Shown one piece after another: positions 1 through 5,940 of a DNA stretch of 9,010 bases (its first letter is position 1; each line of letters begins with the position of its first letter). The DNA is from Collinsella aerofaciens (lineage in GTDB: Bacteria > Actinomycetota > Coriobacteriia > Coriobacteriales > Coriobacteriaceae): positions 1-9,010 of the forward strand of contig NZ_JAQLDU010000028.1 of NCBI RefSeq assembly GCF_028209625.1, read 5' to 3'. The position numbers were made by a program, and so were the translations under genes. The notes below the pieces were generated by a model, which ran no database searches, had not been told where the DNA came from, and worked only from the letters and a program-made list of their open reading frames with translations.

Positions 1-10
1 GGGCATCGGA

Positions 11-50
11 TTCCCACATTCATCCGTACATGTACGGATGAATGTGGGAA
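11..50. repeat. Perfect 40-bp palindrome (REP-like element, copy 1)
   Basis: The left arm (11-30) is the exact reverse complement of the right arm (31-50) with no loop; the centre reads GTACATGTAC. As RNA or single-stranded DNA it would form a long hairpin. It has no T-tract on either side, so it is not a standard terminator. A diverged copy lies at 8163-8210, and the similarity there also covers positions 1-10, so the element probably extends left beyond the window. What the element does is unknown. A REP/MITE-like dispersed repeat is the simplest reading. Confidence 0.85.
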
Positions 51-80
51 GTGTTCGGATGAAGTTGCCAATCAAGGTAG

Positions 81-106
81 CATAGTACTATGTTAACGTG
101 CTCATG
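81..106 (+). repeat. Copy R1 of a CATA..ACTA..TTAAC motif
   Basis: The segment 81-100 matches 1248-1267 at 15 of 20 positions, and the similarity continues through a (C/G)TCATG tail ending at 106. Its first 12 bases are themselves a perfect palindrome (catagtactatg). The motif recurs a third time at 1621-1640. It could be a regulator binding site, but no regulator for it is identified. Similarity to R2 and R3 was judged by eye. Confidence 0.45.
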
Positions 107-134
107 GCTGTGGGTTGGTTTAACCTACAGCCAT
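104..134 (+). repeat. Hairpin, 13-bp arms with one mismatch
   Basis: Arms atggctgtgggtt (104-116) and aacctacagccat (122-134) pair at 12 of 13 positions around a 5-base loop. There is no T-tract after it on the plus strand. A 10-bp direct repeat aagttgccaa lies on both sides (62-71 and 139-148). It could be a structured leader or the footprint of a small insertion. The function is unknown. Confidence 0.5.
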
Positions 135-178
135 GCTAAAGTTGCCAAAAGGGGCACAAAGGCCAATACGTTTGCGCC

Positions 179-439
179 ATGCCGGCACAGCGACCTGGCA
201 TCGTATGCACCGGCGGAATCATCGCTGGCCTGCAAGGAGAGCATGTCCACGCGCTCATGGTCGCCGGAGGCCTCGTGATGCAGCACGCGCCGAGCGGCGA
301 CTGGAAGCGCGTCGATTGGGATGCGCTTGCCGCCTGGCTCGACAGATACGGGTGCAAGGTCGCTGATTGCGAGACGGAGACCCTTCCGACCGCCGACGCG
401 GCGAGTGGGAACGCAAGGGTAAGAACGCATCGTCGCTGA
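179..439 (+). CDS. Unrecognised 86-residue ORF, possible gene remnant
   Basis: This frame has the GC-rich third positions typical of genes in this window and encodes a plausible soluble sequence. A segment around residues 42-60 (DWKRVDWDALAAWLDRYG) looks like an amphipathic helix. The frame is open only from 140, and no Shine-Dalgarno sequence precedes the ATG at 179. The only nearby purine-rich run (aaggagag, about 234-241) lies inside the ORF and is not positioned for an in-frame start. This favours the 3' end of a broken gene over an intact one. No family is recognised. A complementary-strand frame over 125-430 also exists but reads as an antisense shadow. Confidence 0.35.
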   Translation: MPAQRPGIVCTGGIIAGLQGEHVHALMVAGGLVMQHAPSGDWKRVDWDALAAWLDRYGCKVADCETETLPTADAASGNARVRTHRR

Positions 440-470
440 ACCAGTGAGTCAGTATTCTTTAGTTGGATGA

Positions 471-510
471 TGGATATTGAAATTAATTAGCGAGATAATG
501 TGCATATCTC
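471..510 (+). promoter_or_regulatory. Possible promoter with overlapping dyad
   Basis: A -10-like GATAAT (494-499) sits 17 bp after a weak -35-like TGGATA (471-476). It overlaps an inverted repeat gagata/tatctc (492-497 and 505-510), which could be an operator. The region is AT-rich compared with its flanks and lies just upstream of the small-peptide gene at 548. The -35 match is only partial. Confidence 0.3.
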
Positions 511-547
511 ATAATGTATGCGTTTCACCATGAGAGAGGGGTCTGTC

Positions 548-661
548 ATGAGCTGGAAACCGAGAAAACGCGTTATCGCCGGTCTCGTGACAACCGGTCC
601 TGGCGGCGGCTTGTTTGCAACCGCAATGACATCGTACCGACTTTTCACTTACATGTTCTGA
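548..661 (+). CDS. Small basic, Gly-rich hydrophobic peptide (37 residues)
   Basis: This short ORF begins MSWKPRKR, continues with the hydrophobic Gly-rich stretch VIAGLVTTGPGGGLFATAM and ends in an aromatic tail (YRLFTYMF). A GAGAGG ribosome binding site (534-539) lies 8 bases before the ATG. An in-frame ATG at 530 would give 43 residues but lacks its own site. The stop codon at 659-661 runs straight into the AAAGG ribosome binding site of the next gene, so the two are probably co-transcribed and translationally coupled. A charged head plus one hydrophobic segment suggests a membrane-active or membrane-inserted peptide. The arrangement resembles a bacteriocin/immunity or type I toxin-like pair, but that is inference; no family is recognised and no export signal is evident. 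Confidence 0.5.
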   Translation: MSWKPRKRVIAGLVTTGPGGGLFATAMTSYRLFTYMF

Positions 662-673
662 AAGGCAGTTGCC

Positions 674-913
674 ATGCTGTCGCAAAATCAATCGAGATAC
701 TTGACCACAATCGGCTTTGCCCTGCTTGCATTACTCTTTGCTAGCGACCTTTTGCTGAAACCGCCCAAGAAACTCGTTTTGCTTGCCATAGACTGCCTTT
801 CCGCCCTTTACTTTACGGCAACCCTATTCGTCGGACTAAAGGAGAGGAAAAAAGGCGCAGTCGTCGCATCCGCCGTATGCTTGATCATAACCATTGCATC
901 ATTCTTTATCTGA
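674..913 (+). CDS. Small integral membrane protein, three predicted helices (79 residues)
   Basis: Three hydrophobic segments are visible: residues about 11-28, 33-55 and 60-79. They are separated by short basic loops (KPPKK and KERKKG), and the protein ends directly after the third helix. The start at 674 is supported by AAAGG (661-665) 8 bases upstream, abutting the stop of the 37-residue peptide gene. There is no recognisable enzyme or transporter motif. Small multi-helix proteins like this serve as immunity proteins or as unknown membrane proteins; the pairing with the upstream peptide makes an immunity-type role thinkable but unproven. The 3' end overlaps the convergent ORF at 906-1250 by 8 bases. 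Confidence 0.7.
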   Translation: MLSQNQSRYLTTIGFALLALLFASDLLLKPPKKLVLLAIDCLSALYFTATLFVGLKERKKGAVVASAVCLIITIASFFI

Positions 914-1250
914 CACATTGGTGATTTAGGGGCGATATCGTAGGAATACGACCGGGAGAGTCGGGACCATAGGCTCCGGTAAGAACCTTCGCCATGCCCC
1001 ACGTATCGAGCCCGATGATTTCCCCGCCGGACGCCCTGACGGTCACGGCCTCCGGCGTCCACGCGATTTCATCGTCCGTGAGGCGGATGGGTGTGACGCT
1101 GCCGGCGTCCATCCGCCTCACGACCTCATTCCGCTTATCGCGCCAGCCCGGCTTGAGCCATTTGATGACGGTCGGACGCGAGACGCCAAGGACGCACGGG
1201 CGCAGCTCGAGCTCTAATACATGAGGTCCCAGCTTGTAATGCGTGAACAT
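906..1250 (-). CDS. Hypothetical protein with HTH-like N-terminal segment (114 residues)
   Basis: The minus-strand frame has strong GC3 bias and few rare codons. Residues about 18-32 (PCVLGVSRPTVIKWLK) look like a helix-turn-helix recognition unit of the kind seen in transposases and phage regulators. The rest (TDDEIAWTPEAVTVRASGG, then GLDTWGMAKVLTG) matches no family I recognise. There is no clear Shine-Dalgarno before the ATG at 1250, and the start lies inside an inverted-repeat region (1215-1278). The true start may therefore be elsewhere, or this may be a remnant of a mobile-element or phage gene. The ORF converges on the small membrane-protein gene and overlaps its end. Confidence 0.45.
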   Translation of the reverse strand: MFTHYKLGPHVLELELRPCVLGVSRPTVIKWLKPGWRDKRNEVVRRMDAGSVTPIRLTDDEIAWTPEAVTVRASGGEIIGLDTWGMAKVLTGAYGPDSPGRIPTISPLNHQCVR

Positions 1251-1278
1251 ATGACTACATTAACATGGTCATGTATTA
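1215..1278. repeat. Nested inverted repeats containing motif copy R2
   Basis: The outer arms are a perfect 10-bp inverted repeat, taatacatga (1215-1224) and tcatgtatta (1269-1278). Inside lies catatgactacattaacatg (1248-1267), the second copy (R2) of a motif also found at 81-100 and 1621-1640. A TTAACA (1260-1265) resembles a -35 box, but no well-spaced -10 is obvious. The region sits between the divergent ORFs at 906-1250 and 1353-1577, which fits a shared control region. Confidence 0.6.
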
Positions 1279-1352
1279 CCGAACGTTATATGCTGAGCTG
1301 GATCCGCCCGTCTGTTATCTTGGGGGCGACAGCCTCTTGCAAGGAGGCAGCC

Positions 1353-1577
1353 ATGCTCCAGAGTGTCTTTGGATCCGATGGTCAGATCCATCTTGAGAAC
1401 CAGGTCAGCAGCCAACGTATCGACCTCACCACGGGTGAGGTGAAAACGGTCATCCCGACCGCTGAGAACATGAGCACCGTCTTCGGCAAGGATGGCGTGG
1501 AGACGGAGATTCAGGTGGGGCAGATAAGCCAAGCACTGGACAAACTAGGATTTGATCGGCTGTTTAATAAGCACTAG
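1353..1577 (+). CDS. Small soluble protein with duplicated VFGxDG motif (74 residues)
   Basis: The start is set by a near-perfect Shine-Dalgarno AAGGAGG (1341-1347), 5 bases before ATG 1353. The same frame is open further upstream, but that part is not protein-like. The protein has no signal peptide or membrane segment. The motif VFGxDG occurs twice, at residues 5-10 and 43-48, each followed by an E/Q/V-rich strand-like stretch, which suggests an internally duplicated beta-rich fold. A short helix-like tail follows (QALDKLGFDRLF). No family is recognised. A 41-codon frame (1271-1396) overlaps its leader and start and could be a leader peptide, but I do not call it a gene. The gene is bracketed by motif copies R2 and R3. 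Confidence 0.7.
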   Translation: MLQSVFGSDGQIHLENQVSSQRIDLTTGEVKTVIPTAENMSTVFGKDGVETEIQVGQISQALDKLGFDRLFNKH

Positions 1578-1617
1578 CGGTTGAGTTGTCGCAGCATAAT
1601 CGCAGCTGGAAATATGT

Positions 1618-1659
1618 GACCATATGACTATGCCAACATGTGCGCACAGTCATATGGTC
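1618..1659. repeat. 42-bp imperfect palindrome containing motif copy R3
   Basis: The outer 12 bp are a perfect inverted repeat, gaccatatgact (1618-1629) and agtcatatggtc (1648-1659). Over the full 21-bp arms 18 positions pair. The left part, 1621-1640, matches R2 at 16 of 20 positions. It lies about 40 bp after the 74-residue gene. No T-tract follows, so a binding site or mobile repeat is as likely as a terminator. Confidence 0.65.
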
Positions 1660-1704
1660 TCTCGTTTGATTGCTTTCCTATCGCTTACTCCCAGAATGGG
1701 CGTT

Positions 1705-1731
1705 AAAAAAAGGCGGCCGAAACCGGCCGCC
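1705..1731 (-). terminator. Intrinsic terminator of the surface-protein module
   Basis: Read on the minus strand, an 8-bp GC-only stem (GGCGGCCG/CGGCCGCC, 1712-1719 with 1724-1731) and a 4-base loop are followed by seven T residues (the A-run at 1705-1711). It lies about 50 bp past the stop codon of the lipoprotein gene and is oriented for it. This is a textbook Rho-independent terminator. Confidence 0.9.
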
Positions 1732-1732
1732 C

Positions 1733-1752
1733 GCAAATAAATATTTATTTGC
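1733..1752. repeat. Perfect 20-bp AT-rich palindrome beside the terminator
   Basis: The sequence gcaaataaatatttatttgc is its own reverse complement. It sits 1 base upstream (in the minus-strand sense) of the GC-rich terminator stem, in the 3' untranslated region of the lipoprotein gene. It may add a second hairpin to the transcript end or be a protein-binding site. The function is unknown. Confidence 0.7.
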
Positions 1753-1781
1753 CGAATGTAAGAGGAGAGGAACGATGCACA

Positions 1782-2435
1782 TTACTCCCAATGTCCGGCC
1801 ACGTCGACGACCCAGTGCTGCCCGGTCGCCTGCTGCTCGTAGTGCCCCTGGTCCTCGCTGGTGGTGTAGGAGTCGTCAATCACAGATCCGCCAATACCGC
1901 CATTATCGACATCGTTATCGCACCACGCCCATGCGGCAGCCTTGCTGTCAAACGGTCCGACTTTGGTCCCACCATGGTTGACCCAGTAGCGCTCATGGCG
2001 CACGTACACCACGTTCGGGACCCAGACCTGGCCGTAGTCGATCTCCCAGTGGCCCTGCTCGGCAACCCACTTCTTCTGGCTACCGCCGTTGGAAGAGGAG
2101 TTATTGCCGCTTGAACCTTGAGAACTGCCGGAATTCTGCTTGGACTGGGAAGAATCGCCCTTACTGTCCGACTTTGACGAGTCGGAGGACTTGTTATCCT
2201 CCTTCTTGGAGTCATCGGACTTCTGGTCCTTGCCGTCGGATTCTTTCTTCTCCTCGGTCTGGGCTCCAGAGGTTTGCACCGCCTTTTCTTCGCTCGGCTT
2301 CTTTTTGTCTTTATTCTTTACCGCTGTGGCGGCTCTTTCCGTAGAGCCGCTTCCTTGCTTTGCAACGCTGGCACATCCAAGTTGAGGTGCCGAAAGGCAC
2401 ACCAGAAGCGCAACGATAATAGCCTTTGTTCTCAC
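1782..2435 (-). CDS. Probable lipoprotein with low-complexity linker and GHWE-repeat C-terminal domain (217 residues)
   Basis: The start chosen is GTG 2435, preceded 6 bases upstream by AGGGAG (2439-2444). An in-frame ATG at 2453 would precede this site and lacks one itself. Residues 1-20 form a signal peptide (MRTK, then AIIVALLVCLSAPQLG), and Cys21 fits a lipidation site, although the box QLGC is atypical. Residues about 28-122 are a hydrophilic, disordered linker rich in K, S, D, E and N, a typical wall-spanning spacer. The C-terminal domain (123-217) is rich in W, Y and H and repeats G-H-(W/Y)-E at 128-131, 197-200 and 214-217, plus GQHW at 205-208; the last motif ends the protein. The middle has YVRHERYWVNHGG and GPFDSKAAAWAWCD. 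The His/Glu-rich repeats could bind metal or cell-wall ligand, but I know no family function. The gene lies 65 bp after the LAxTG surface-protein gene on the same strand, so a shared job at the cell surface is likely. Confidence 0.85.
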   Translation of the reverse strand: MRTKAIIVALLVCLSAPQLGCASVAKQGSGSTERAATAVKNKDKKKPSEEKAVQTSGAQTEEKKESDGKDQKSDDSKKEDNKSSDSSKSDSKGDSSQSKQNSGSSQGSSGNNSSSNGGSQKKWVAEQGHWEIDYGQVWVPNVVYVRHERYWVNHGGTKVGPFDSKAAAWAWCDNDVDNGGIGGSVIDDSYTTSEDQGHYEQQATGQHWVVDVAGHWE

Positions 2436-2455
2436 ACCGATCTCCCTGATCATGA

Positions 2456-2495
2456 AGCCGGGCGTTGGACACCAGCCGGTATCCAACGCCCGGCT
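2456..2495 (-). terminator. 14-bp-stem hairpin between surface-protein and lipoprotein genes
   Basis: The arms agccgggcgttgga (2456-2469) and tccaacgcccggct (2482-2495) pair perfectly around a 12-base loop, 5 bases past the stop of the 1118-residue gene. On the minus strand only TTCAT follows the stem, so termination without a U-tract would be partial at best. It may be a leaky terminator setting the expression ratio of the two genes, or a 3'-end stabiliser. Confidence 0.6.
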
Positions 2496-2500
2496 CGCTT

Positions 2501-5500
2501 TTACATCTGCTCGCGGCGCTTCTTCCGGTCGAGGAAGACGCCGGCTGCCACGAGGACGGTACCGCCGATGACGAACGTCTCGCCGATGAGTCCCGCGCGG
2601 TCACCGGTCTGGGCGAGGCTGCCGGTCTGGGCGGTATCCGTGCCGGCGAGGTGCTTCGGGGTGTATGCCGCCTGCTGCTTTGCGACCTCCTCTGCCTCCT
2701 GTCGTGCGATCTCATCGGAAAGCTTCTGCTCCGCTGCGATGCGGTCGGACTTCGCCAACTCGTAGGCGGCGAGTGCCGTATCATAGCCGGGCTGGAGCTC
2801 GTCCACCGCGACCTGCTTCTCGTCCAGGATGGCCTTGGCGGGCGCGACCTTGGCACGTGCCTCGACTGCTGCGGCGAAAAGCGCGTTGAGGGCGTCATCC
2901 GCGTTCACATCATGGCCGGAAGCGATCGCCGCGCCGGCATCGATGGAGTTCAGCTTCGACAGCTTGGCGTCTGCCTGCGCCTTTGCCTGTTCGGCGGCAG
3001 AGACCAGGGACTCGGCGGCGATGGCATCCGCCTTCGCGGCATCGAGGGCAGCCTTGGTGTCATTGACGACCTTTACTGCATCCTGCTCGCGCTGCTGTGC
3101 CTCTGCGAGCTTCGCGGCAAGATCGGTGAGGATGTCGAGGTTCGACTGTGCGTCATCGAGATCGGTCTGGGAGCCGGTAAGCCTGTCGGCGGCAACGCCG
3201 GTGTCGGCCTTTGCGGCATCGACGGCACGCTGGGCATCCGCGAGGGCGCGTGCGGTGGCGTCCGCCTTTTGCTCGGCGGCGGCGAGGACGGTCGCCTTCT
3301 CGACCTGATCGGCTGCCGCCGCGTCATGGACGCTCTTTGCTGTATCGAGCGCCTTCTTGGCGTCGGCGACGTCCTGGAAGAACTTCGCGAGGTCGGCGTT
3401 CGCATCCATGACGTCCTGCTGCTTGGCCTCGGTGTCCGCCTTGGCGGAATCCAACTTAGACTGTGCGGTCGTTACGGCTGCGTTGGCAGCATCAAAGGCG
3501 ACCTGCTTCTGCTGGACGGTCGACTTTGCCGTATCGACTGCCGCGTTGGCGGCTTCGAGGTCCGATTTCGCCGCATCAAGCTCGGTCTGGGCATCCGTGA
3601 CGCCCTGCTGCTTGGATGCGAGATCAGCCTTTGCGGCATCGACGGCACGCTGGGCATCGGCAACGCCCTGCTTCGCGGCATCGACACCTGCCTGTGCGGA
3701 ATCCACCGCGACCTGCTTCTGCTGGACGGTTGCGGCGGCGCCGGCGGCTGCCTGCTTCTTGGATGCGAGATCGGCCTTGGCTGCGCCGAGTGCGCTCTTG
3801 GCGTTCTTGAGACCGTCGATGTAGGAGGTCAGCTTCTGCTCGTACTCGTCGACGGAGATGGGGTTCGTGTTCCAACCGGAGCCGGACCAGCCGGAGATCT
3901 CTGCGGTATAGCACTGCGTCTGAAGCCCGGACATGGTGCCCTTGGTGCAGGTTGCCATTCCCATAACGGCGAGTTCGGGATTGATGATGTTCATGTAATG
4001 GCCGACGGTGCCGCTGCTGCCGTTCTCCCAGCGGCAGTTGTCTGCAATCCAATGGTTGATTGCGACGCCGTTCTTTGCATAGAAATCATAGGCATCCTTG
4101 CCGACAAGACCGGTGACTCCATAAAGGGCCTCCGTTGCCTTGTCGAAAAAGCCCTTCTCCTGCTCGATCCACTGCCCACTCGGATCGATTCCGTAATTCC
4201 ATGCCAGGTTTTCGGCAAAATTATATTGACGGGCATGATCGAGCACAGTGTCACTGTAGTTGGCATCCGCAATGGCACCGGCGATGAGCTTGTAGGTGAC
4301 CTGGAGCTCGGACAGGCCGACCGACTTGCGGTAGTCGTTGACGGACTTCATCCACCTGATCGCATTGAGCATGTTATCAAGGGACGTGGCGTCCTTGGAA
4401 TTGCCGACTTCGGTCTTTCCGGCATATTTGGCGTTCAGGATGATGTTGACTGCGTCATCGGCACCCATGGCACGGAAGAAGCCGATGGCTCCCTGCTTGA
4501 GCTGCGCGTCGGCGGAATCGAGTTTTGCCTGTGCCTCGTCGACCTTCTGCTGCGCGGCGGTCACGGCAGCGTCTGCGGTATCCTTCGCCGCCTTGGCGTT
4601 CGCGAGCTCTACGTCGGCGGCTGCCTTGGCGGACTCGGCGTCTTTGACAGCCTGCTTCGCTACATCCAGCTTGGCGACGGCGTCAGCATTCGCCTGCTTG
4701 GCGGCATCAAGGTCAGCGTTCGCGGCATCGAGTGCGGACTGGGCGTCGCCCACGCCGGATTCGGCATCGGCCGCGGCCTGCTGCTTTACGGAGAGGGACG
4801 CCTGGGCATCATTCAGCTCGGACTGCGCCGTTGCCGCAGCGGACTGCGCCTGCTCAAGCTCGGACTCGCACTGGGACTGCACCGCTCGTGCGGCAGCGAG
4901 GGCTGCCTCTGCATCCGCGACCTTCTGTTTTGCAGCATCGTACTCCGGGCCGCTGGCGCCTGCCTCCGCTGCGGCGAGGTCGGCTTTCGCCTTCTCGTAG
5001 GCGGCGCTGGCGGCTGCGGTCTTCGCATCCGCCGCGTCCTTGTTCTGCTTGGCTGCGGCGAGAACGGAATCGGCGGAATCCTTTGCAGACTGGGCCGCAA
5101 CCAGCTTGGACTGGGCATCGGCAAGCGTCGCGTTGGCGTTGGCGAGTTCGGCCTGTGCCCTGCTCACGGCATCCGTGGCGTCGCGCACGGCCTGCTCGGC
5201 GGCACTGATAGCCTCCGGGGTGGCGCCTACGGCATCGGCCTTGGCTTTATCGAGGGCGTCCTTGGCATCCTGGACCGCCTTGAGGGCGGACTGGTACGCT
5301 TCGTCCTTCTCGGATGCATCCGCCTTGGCGTCTGCGAGACCCGTCTTCGCCTGCTCGAGGTCCTTGCCGGCGGCATCGGCGGCGTCCTTGCCCTCCGCGA
5401 CCTGACGGGCGTACTCGTCCATCGCCGCTCGGTCGGCTGCCGTGCCGGCGCTGACTGCAGAATCGTAGGATGCCTTGGCCTGGTCGCGGGCGGAAGCCGC

Positions 5501-5857
5501 CTCGTTGTAGGGGCCGGCGGCCTCATCGTAGGATGCCTTGGCGGCGTCCTCCTTCGCCTTCGCCTCGTCGACCGCCTTCTGCAGGTCCGCGATGGTCCGT
5601 GCGGCGGATTTCGCGCCGGTACCGGATGCCGCGCCGGCATGGGCGGCGATCGGCGACATCACGGCGGGGTGCTGCGTGGTCCCGTCACCGGTCTGGGCGA
5701 ATGCCGCGAACGGTGAGATGAGGCTCGATCCGGTCATGGCGGCCATGGTCGCCGCGGTGACAGTCAGACGCGCGATCCCCTTCGGGGCGTGAATCTTTTT
5801 GCTTGGCAGTGCGGCGAAGTGATCGCCACCGGCAGCGAAATGCTTTCCCTGAGTCAT
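2501..5857 (-). CDS. Large LAxTG-anchored surface protein: coiled coil, CAP/SCP domain, coiled coil (1118 residues)
   Basis: Residues 1-54 form a long signal peptide ending AAFA before Q55. Residues about 87-455 are an Ala/Lys/Asp/Glu-rich heptad region (DAAKAxL-type) with no Pro or Gly breaks over long stretches, so a long coiled coil. A CAP/SCP (PR-1) domain follows at about 490-665; it shows H541, E549 in AENLAW and H620 in GHYMNIINPELAV, which are the family's cavity residues, plus three Cys. A second coiled coil spans about 680-1060. The C-terminus is a cell-wall sorting signal: LAQTGD (1081-1086), a hydrophobic span (about 1090-1109) and the basic tail RKKRREQM. LAxTG is the motif typical of class E sortases in actinobacteria. 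The ATG at 5857 has a modest purine-rich site (aaaaggaatgga) upstream and an inferred 83-base leader from the dyad promoter. The protein is probably a wall-attached rod displaying a CAP domain midway; adhesion, host interaction or wall modification are possible roles, and the substrate is unknown. Confidence 0.93.
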   Translation of the reverse strand: MTQGKHFAAGGDHFAALPSKKIHAPKGIARLTVTAATMAAMTGSSLISPFAAFAQTGDGTTQHPAVMSPIAAHAGAASGTGAKSAARTIADLQKAVDEAKAKEDAAKASYDEAAGPYNEAASARDQAKASYDSAVSAGTAADRAAMDEYARQVAEGKDAADAAGKDLEQAKTGLADAKADASEKDEAYQSALKAVQDAKDALDKAKADAVGATPEAISAAEQAVRDATDAVSRAQAELANANATLADAQSKLVAAQSAKDSADSVLAAAKQNKDAADAKTAAASAAYEKAKADLAAAEAGASGPEYDAAKQKVADAEAALAAARAVQSQCESELEQAQSAAATAQSELNDAQASLSVKQQAAADAESGVGDAQSALDAANADLDAAKQANADAVAKLDVAKQAVKDAESAKAAADVELANAKAAKDTADAAVTAAQQKVDEAQAKLDSADAQLKQGAIGFFRAMGADDAVNIILNAKYAGKTEVGNSKDATSLDNMLNAIRWMKSVNDYRKSVGLSELQVTYKLIAGAIADANYSDTVLDHARQYNFAENLAWNYGIDPSGQWIEQEKGFFDKATEALYGVTGLVGKDAYDFYAKNGVAINHWIADNCRWENGSSGTVGHYMNIINPELAVMGMATCTKGTMSGLQTQCYTAEISGWSGSGWNTNPISVDEYEQKLTSYIDGLKNAKSALGAAKADLASKKQAAAGAAATVQQKQVAVDSAQAGVDAAKQGVADAQRAVDAAKADLASKQQGVTDAQTELDAAKSDLEAANAAVDTAKSTVQQKQVAFDAANAAVTTAQSKLDSAKADTEAKQQDVMDANADLAKFFQDVADAKKALDTAKSVHDAAAADQVEKATVLAAAEQKADATARALADAQRAVDAAKADTGVAADRLTGSQTDLDDAQSNLDILTDLAAKLAEAQQREQDAVKVVNDTKAALDAAKADAIAAESLVSAAEQAKAQADAKLSKLNSIDAGAAIASGHDVNADDALNALFAAAVEARAKVAPAKAILDEKQVAVDELQPGYDTALAAYELAKSDRIAAEQKLSDEIARQEAEEVAKQQAAYTPKHLAGTDTAQTGSLAQTGDRAGLIGETFVIGGTVLVAAGVFLDRKKRREQM
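3207..3780 (-). repeat. Near-identical DNA repeats in the second coiled coil, spaced 210, 420 and 147 bp
   Basis: A 23-bp run (encoding TVQQKQVA) occurs at 3498-3520 and 3708-3730, 210 bp apart. A run of about 32 bp (encoding ADAQRAVDAAKAD) occurs at about 3207-3238 and 3627-3658, 420 bp apart. An ADLASK-coding run recurs 147 bp apart near 3610 and 3757. These are 70, 140 and 49 codons, all multiples of seven. The region has thus grown by duplications that keep the heptad register. Confidence 0.8.
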
Positions 5858-5940
5858 TGTGCTGTTCCATTCCTTTTCCGTGCCCTATCAGACTGGGCAT
5901 CAGAGTGCTTTCCAATAGAGATAATTATGCGCCTTAACTG

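Noticed and set aside
104..139. 11-codon ORF (MAVGWFNLQPC) inside the hairpin at 104-134
   Set aside because: No ribosome binding site; it is a by-product of the hairpin sequence.
125..430. 101-codon minus-strand ORF opposite 179-439
   Set aside because: No ribosome binding site or recognisable domain, and it mirrors the plus-strand frame, so it is likely a shadow in GC-rich DNA.
1271..1396. 41-codon ORF upstream of and overlapping the 74-residue gene
   Set aside because: It has no ribosome binding site and weak coding character. It overlaps the well-supported ATG at 1353 in another frame. It could at most be a leader peptide.
2465..5716. A 1083-codon open frame on the plus strand opposite the surface-protein gene
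   Set aside because: It is an antisense shadow: the Ala/Lys/Asp/Gln-rich codons of the coiled coil read in reverse rarely give stops. The translation is a low-complexity L/G/I/R/C mixture with no domain, while the minus strand encodes a signal peptide, a CAP domain and a sorting signal.
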